From the NCBI RefSeq assembly GCF_026239655.1, contig NZ_JAPIVO010000009.1, positions 62,001 to 126,000 on the forward strand: a DNA stretch of 64,000 nucleotides, in the 5' to 3' direction. The DNA is from Pedobacter sp. MR2016-24. GTDB taxonomy: Bacteria; Bacteroidota; Bacteroidia; Sphingobacteriales; Sphingobacteriaceae. Shown piece after piece: positions 62,759 to 64,000 of this stretch. The position numbers and the translations under genes were made by a program. The notes beneath the pieces were generated by a model that was given only the letters and a program-made list of their open reading frames with translations, was not told the DNA's origin and did not search any database. Positions within the stretch are counted from its first letter, which is position 1. Every line of letters begins with the position of its first letter.

Positions 62759-63665
62759 TAATCTTGATAATAAGGTGGTAGTGTGTTTTGGCGAAATACT
62801 TTGGGATGTACTTCCATCAGGAAAAACGGCGGGCGGTGCACCAATGAATGTAGCGTATCATCTACAGAAACTGGGAATAGCCAGTAAAATGGTGAGTAGA
62901 GTAGGAGATGATGTGCCGGGTAAAAATTTGCTGAAATTTTTAGAAGGAAACGATTTATCTACTCAATTCATTCAACTGGACAAAACGAAAGACACAAGCG
63001 AAGTACATGCGGTAATTGGAGAAAATGATGAAGTTGCATATGACATCATTTATCCTGTAGCCTGGGATTATATCCAATGGCTGCCTGAGCATGAAGACTT
63101 ATTGAAAAATGCAGATGCATTTGTTTTTGGTAGTCTTGGTGTCAGAAATACTGTTTCTAAAGAAACATTACATAAGATGCTGGAGTATACTGACTACCGC
63201 GTTTTTGATATCAACCTGAGGGCACCTCATTTTTCGGCAGCATTGATTGCCGGGTTGCTTCCAAAGTCGCACCTGGTAAAACTGAATGCCAATGAACTAA
63301 TGATGATGGCTGAATGGTTCGATCCATCGTGTACTACGGAGTCTGCTTGTGTAAAGATGATGTTTGAGCGTTTCAAGATTCAGGAATTATTAGTTACCAA
63401 GGGAAGTAAAGGAGCAAGTTATTACACTGCAGATAAACAGTATGATGCTGCCGCACATCCGGTTAAGGTCAAAGATACGATCGGAAGCGGTGATTCTTTT
63501 CTTGCTGCTTTTTTAGCTGTGAAACTTACAGGTGGTTCTGTGGAAGATGCGTTGAAATATGCTGTTGGTATGGGTGGTTTTATCACTTCAAAATCAGGTG
63601 CATGTCCTGCTTATGAAAAAGGTGATTTAGATCTCTTTATTGCATCTCAGGAAAGGGCTGGTTGA
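62748..63665 (+). CDS. PfkB-family sugar kinase, fructokinase-like
   Basis: 305 residues. It overlaps the peptidase stop by 11 bp, so it is translationally linked to it. PfkB/ribokinase features: F-G-E-I-L-W-D start, G-G-A-P-M-N-V-A-Y-H-L substrate loop, S-R-V-G-D-D-V-P-G-K, N-L-R-A-P-H, and the ATP/anion hole D-T-I-G-S-G-D-S-F with catalytic D249. This is the fructokinase-type subset. Phosphorylating fructose or a related sugar is inferred. An AraC-type regulator follows on the same strand. Confidence 0.9.
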   Translation: MMNSNLDNKVVVCFGEILWDVLPSGKTAGGAPMNVAYHLQKLGIASKMVSRVGDDVPGKNLLKFLEGNDLSTQFIQLDKTKDTSEVHAVIGENDEVAYDIIYPVAWDYIQWLPEHEDLLKNADAFVFGSLGVRNTVSKETLHKMLEYTDYRVFDINLRAPHFSAALIAGLLPKSHLVKLNANELMMMAEWFDPSCTTESACVKMMFERFKIQELLVTKGSKGASYYTADKQYDAAAHPVKVKDTIGSGDSFLAAFLAVKLTGGSVEDALKYAVGMGGFITSKSGACPAYEKGDLDLFIASQERAG

Positions 63666-63716
63666 TCATTTATTCCTATATTCATAGCATCTGTTTGTTG
63701 ATTTAGAAAAGTTATA

Positions 63717-64000
63717 ATGAATGTTGTCCAGTTTGCAGTACCCCTGTCTAAAGATTCTATAGTTATTGAAGAGGATGTTCTTCCTTACTTCTATAACTAT
63801 TTTCACAGGCACGGAGAAATGCAGATCACATTGATAGTTAAGGGCGAGGGCAACCTGATCATTGACAATTATACCCAAAGGTTTTCTGCCGGCGAGGTTT
63901 ATTTCATCGCAGCAAACCAGCCCCATATTTTTCAATCGGATCCTTCTTATTTTGAGGATACGATTAAAAATAAAGTGCATGCTATACATCTGTATTTTGA
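63717..64000 (+). CDS. AraC-type regulator, N-terminal part, cut by window edge
   Basis: 94 codons plus 2 nt are visible from the ATG at 63717 with no stop. The protein begins M-N-V-V-Q-F-A-V-P-L and has a cupin sensory domain: H-R-H-G-E-M-Q-I-T-L-I-V-K-G-E-G, F-S-A-G-E-V-Y-F-I-A, N-Q-P-H-I-F. This is typical for AraC/XylS regulators that sense sugars; the DNA-binding end lies beyond the window. Position after the sugar kinase suggests it controls a carbohydrate locus starting to the right. Confidence 0.87.
   Translation, partial: MNVVQFAVPLSKDSIVIEEDVLPYFYNYFHRHGEMQITLIVKGEGNLIIDNYTQRFSAGEVYFIAANQPHIFQSDPSYFEDTIKNKVHAIHLYF

Noticed and set aside
1..64000. CRISPR arrays, insertion sequences, integrases, rRNA operons
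   Set aside because: I looked for regularly spaced repeats, DDE or tyrosine recombinase motifs and rRNA-like stretches and found none.

Overview
The window looks like a chromosomal segment of a Bacteroidota bacterium, most likely Sphingobacteriaceae and Pedobacter-like. The evidence is a moderate-to-low GC content, a SusC/SusD pair run by an ECF sigma factor and FecR-type anti-sigma factor, DUF4402 and DUF2490 proteins, a vSGLT-like symporter, several Bacteroidota-type promoters (TTG-N19-21-TAnnTTTG), and many short SPI- or SPII-type signal peptides. This placement is inferred from gene content; no rRNA gene is present. I see no transposase, integrase, prophage or CRISPR array.

Layout. 1-7513 (minus): a surface-structure operon of a DUF4402 pilin-like protein, a PapD-like chaperone and a giant secreted adhesin (at least 2007 codons) that runs off the left edge. 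8030-14721: mostly housekeeping and transport (vSGLT-like symporter, EamA permease, truncated haemoglobin, guaB with a clear terminator, secreted GH29 fucosidase). 14900-14960: a perfect 29-bp hairpin. 15050-17225 (minus): a compact cassette of an Asp/Asn-beta-hydroxylase-like oxygenase, a sulfotransferase and an APS kinase. 17297-25599: AI-2E family membrane protein, large hybrid histidine kinase, MarR-GNAT fusion, small unknowns, a DUF2490 protein and a secreted TIM-barrel isomerase.

25876-40654 (plus): one long polysaccharide-utilisation-type operon. It starts with the ECF sigma factor, FecR, a SusC carrying an STN signalling domain, and SusD. A GH29 fucosidase and a GH20 hexosaminidase follow. 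It ends with a GntP-type permease, a RidA-like protein, a D-threonine-aldolase/D-serine-dehydratase-like PLP enzyme and an M19 dipeptidase. This suggests uptake and breakdown of a fucosylated, N-acetylhexosamine-containing glycan or glycopeptide, with salvage of a D-configured or hydroxylated amino acid or acid.

41523-45175: a TonB-dependent siderophore-type receptor with a PepSY membrane partner. 45172-47981 (minus): a formylglycine-generating-enzyme-like protein that keeps both copper-binding cysteines, plus two unknown secreted proteins. 48244-58254: a type VI secretion cargo island with VgrG, a Tae4-like amidase on a long N-terminal extension, candidate lipoprotein immunity proteins, a PAAR-like DUF4280 protein and an 876-residue OmpA-domain protein with no signal peptide. 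A short hcp/tssD-like remnant lies upstream of vgrG. 58282-64000: GH130, small proteins, a tRNA-like element in the leader of a 52-residue membrane protein, prolyl oligopeptidase, PfkB sugar kinase and the start of an AraC-type regulator cut by the right edge.

The strongest candidates for something undescribed are the hydroxylase-sulfotransferase-APS kinase cassette, the VgrG/OmpA-domain cargo island, and the coupling of a fucose/hexosamine locus to a D-amino-acid module.
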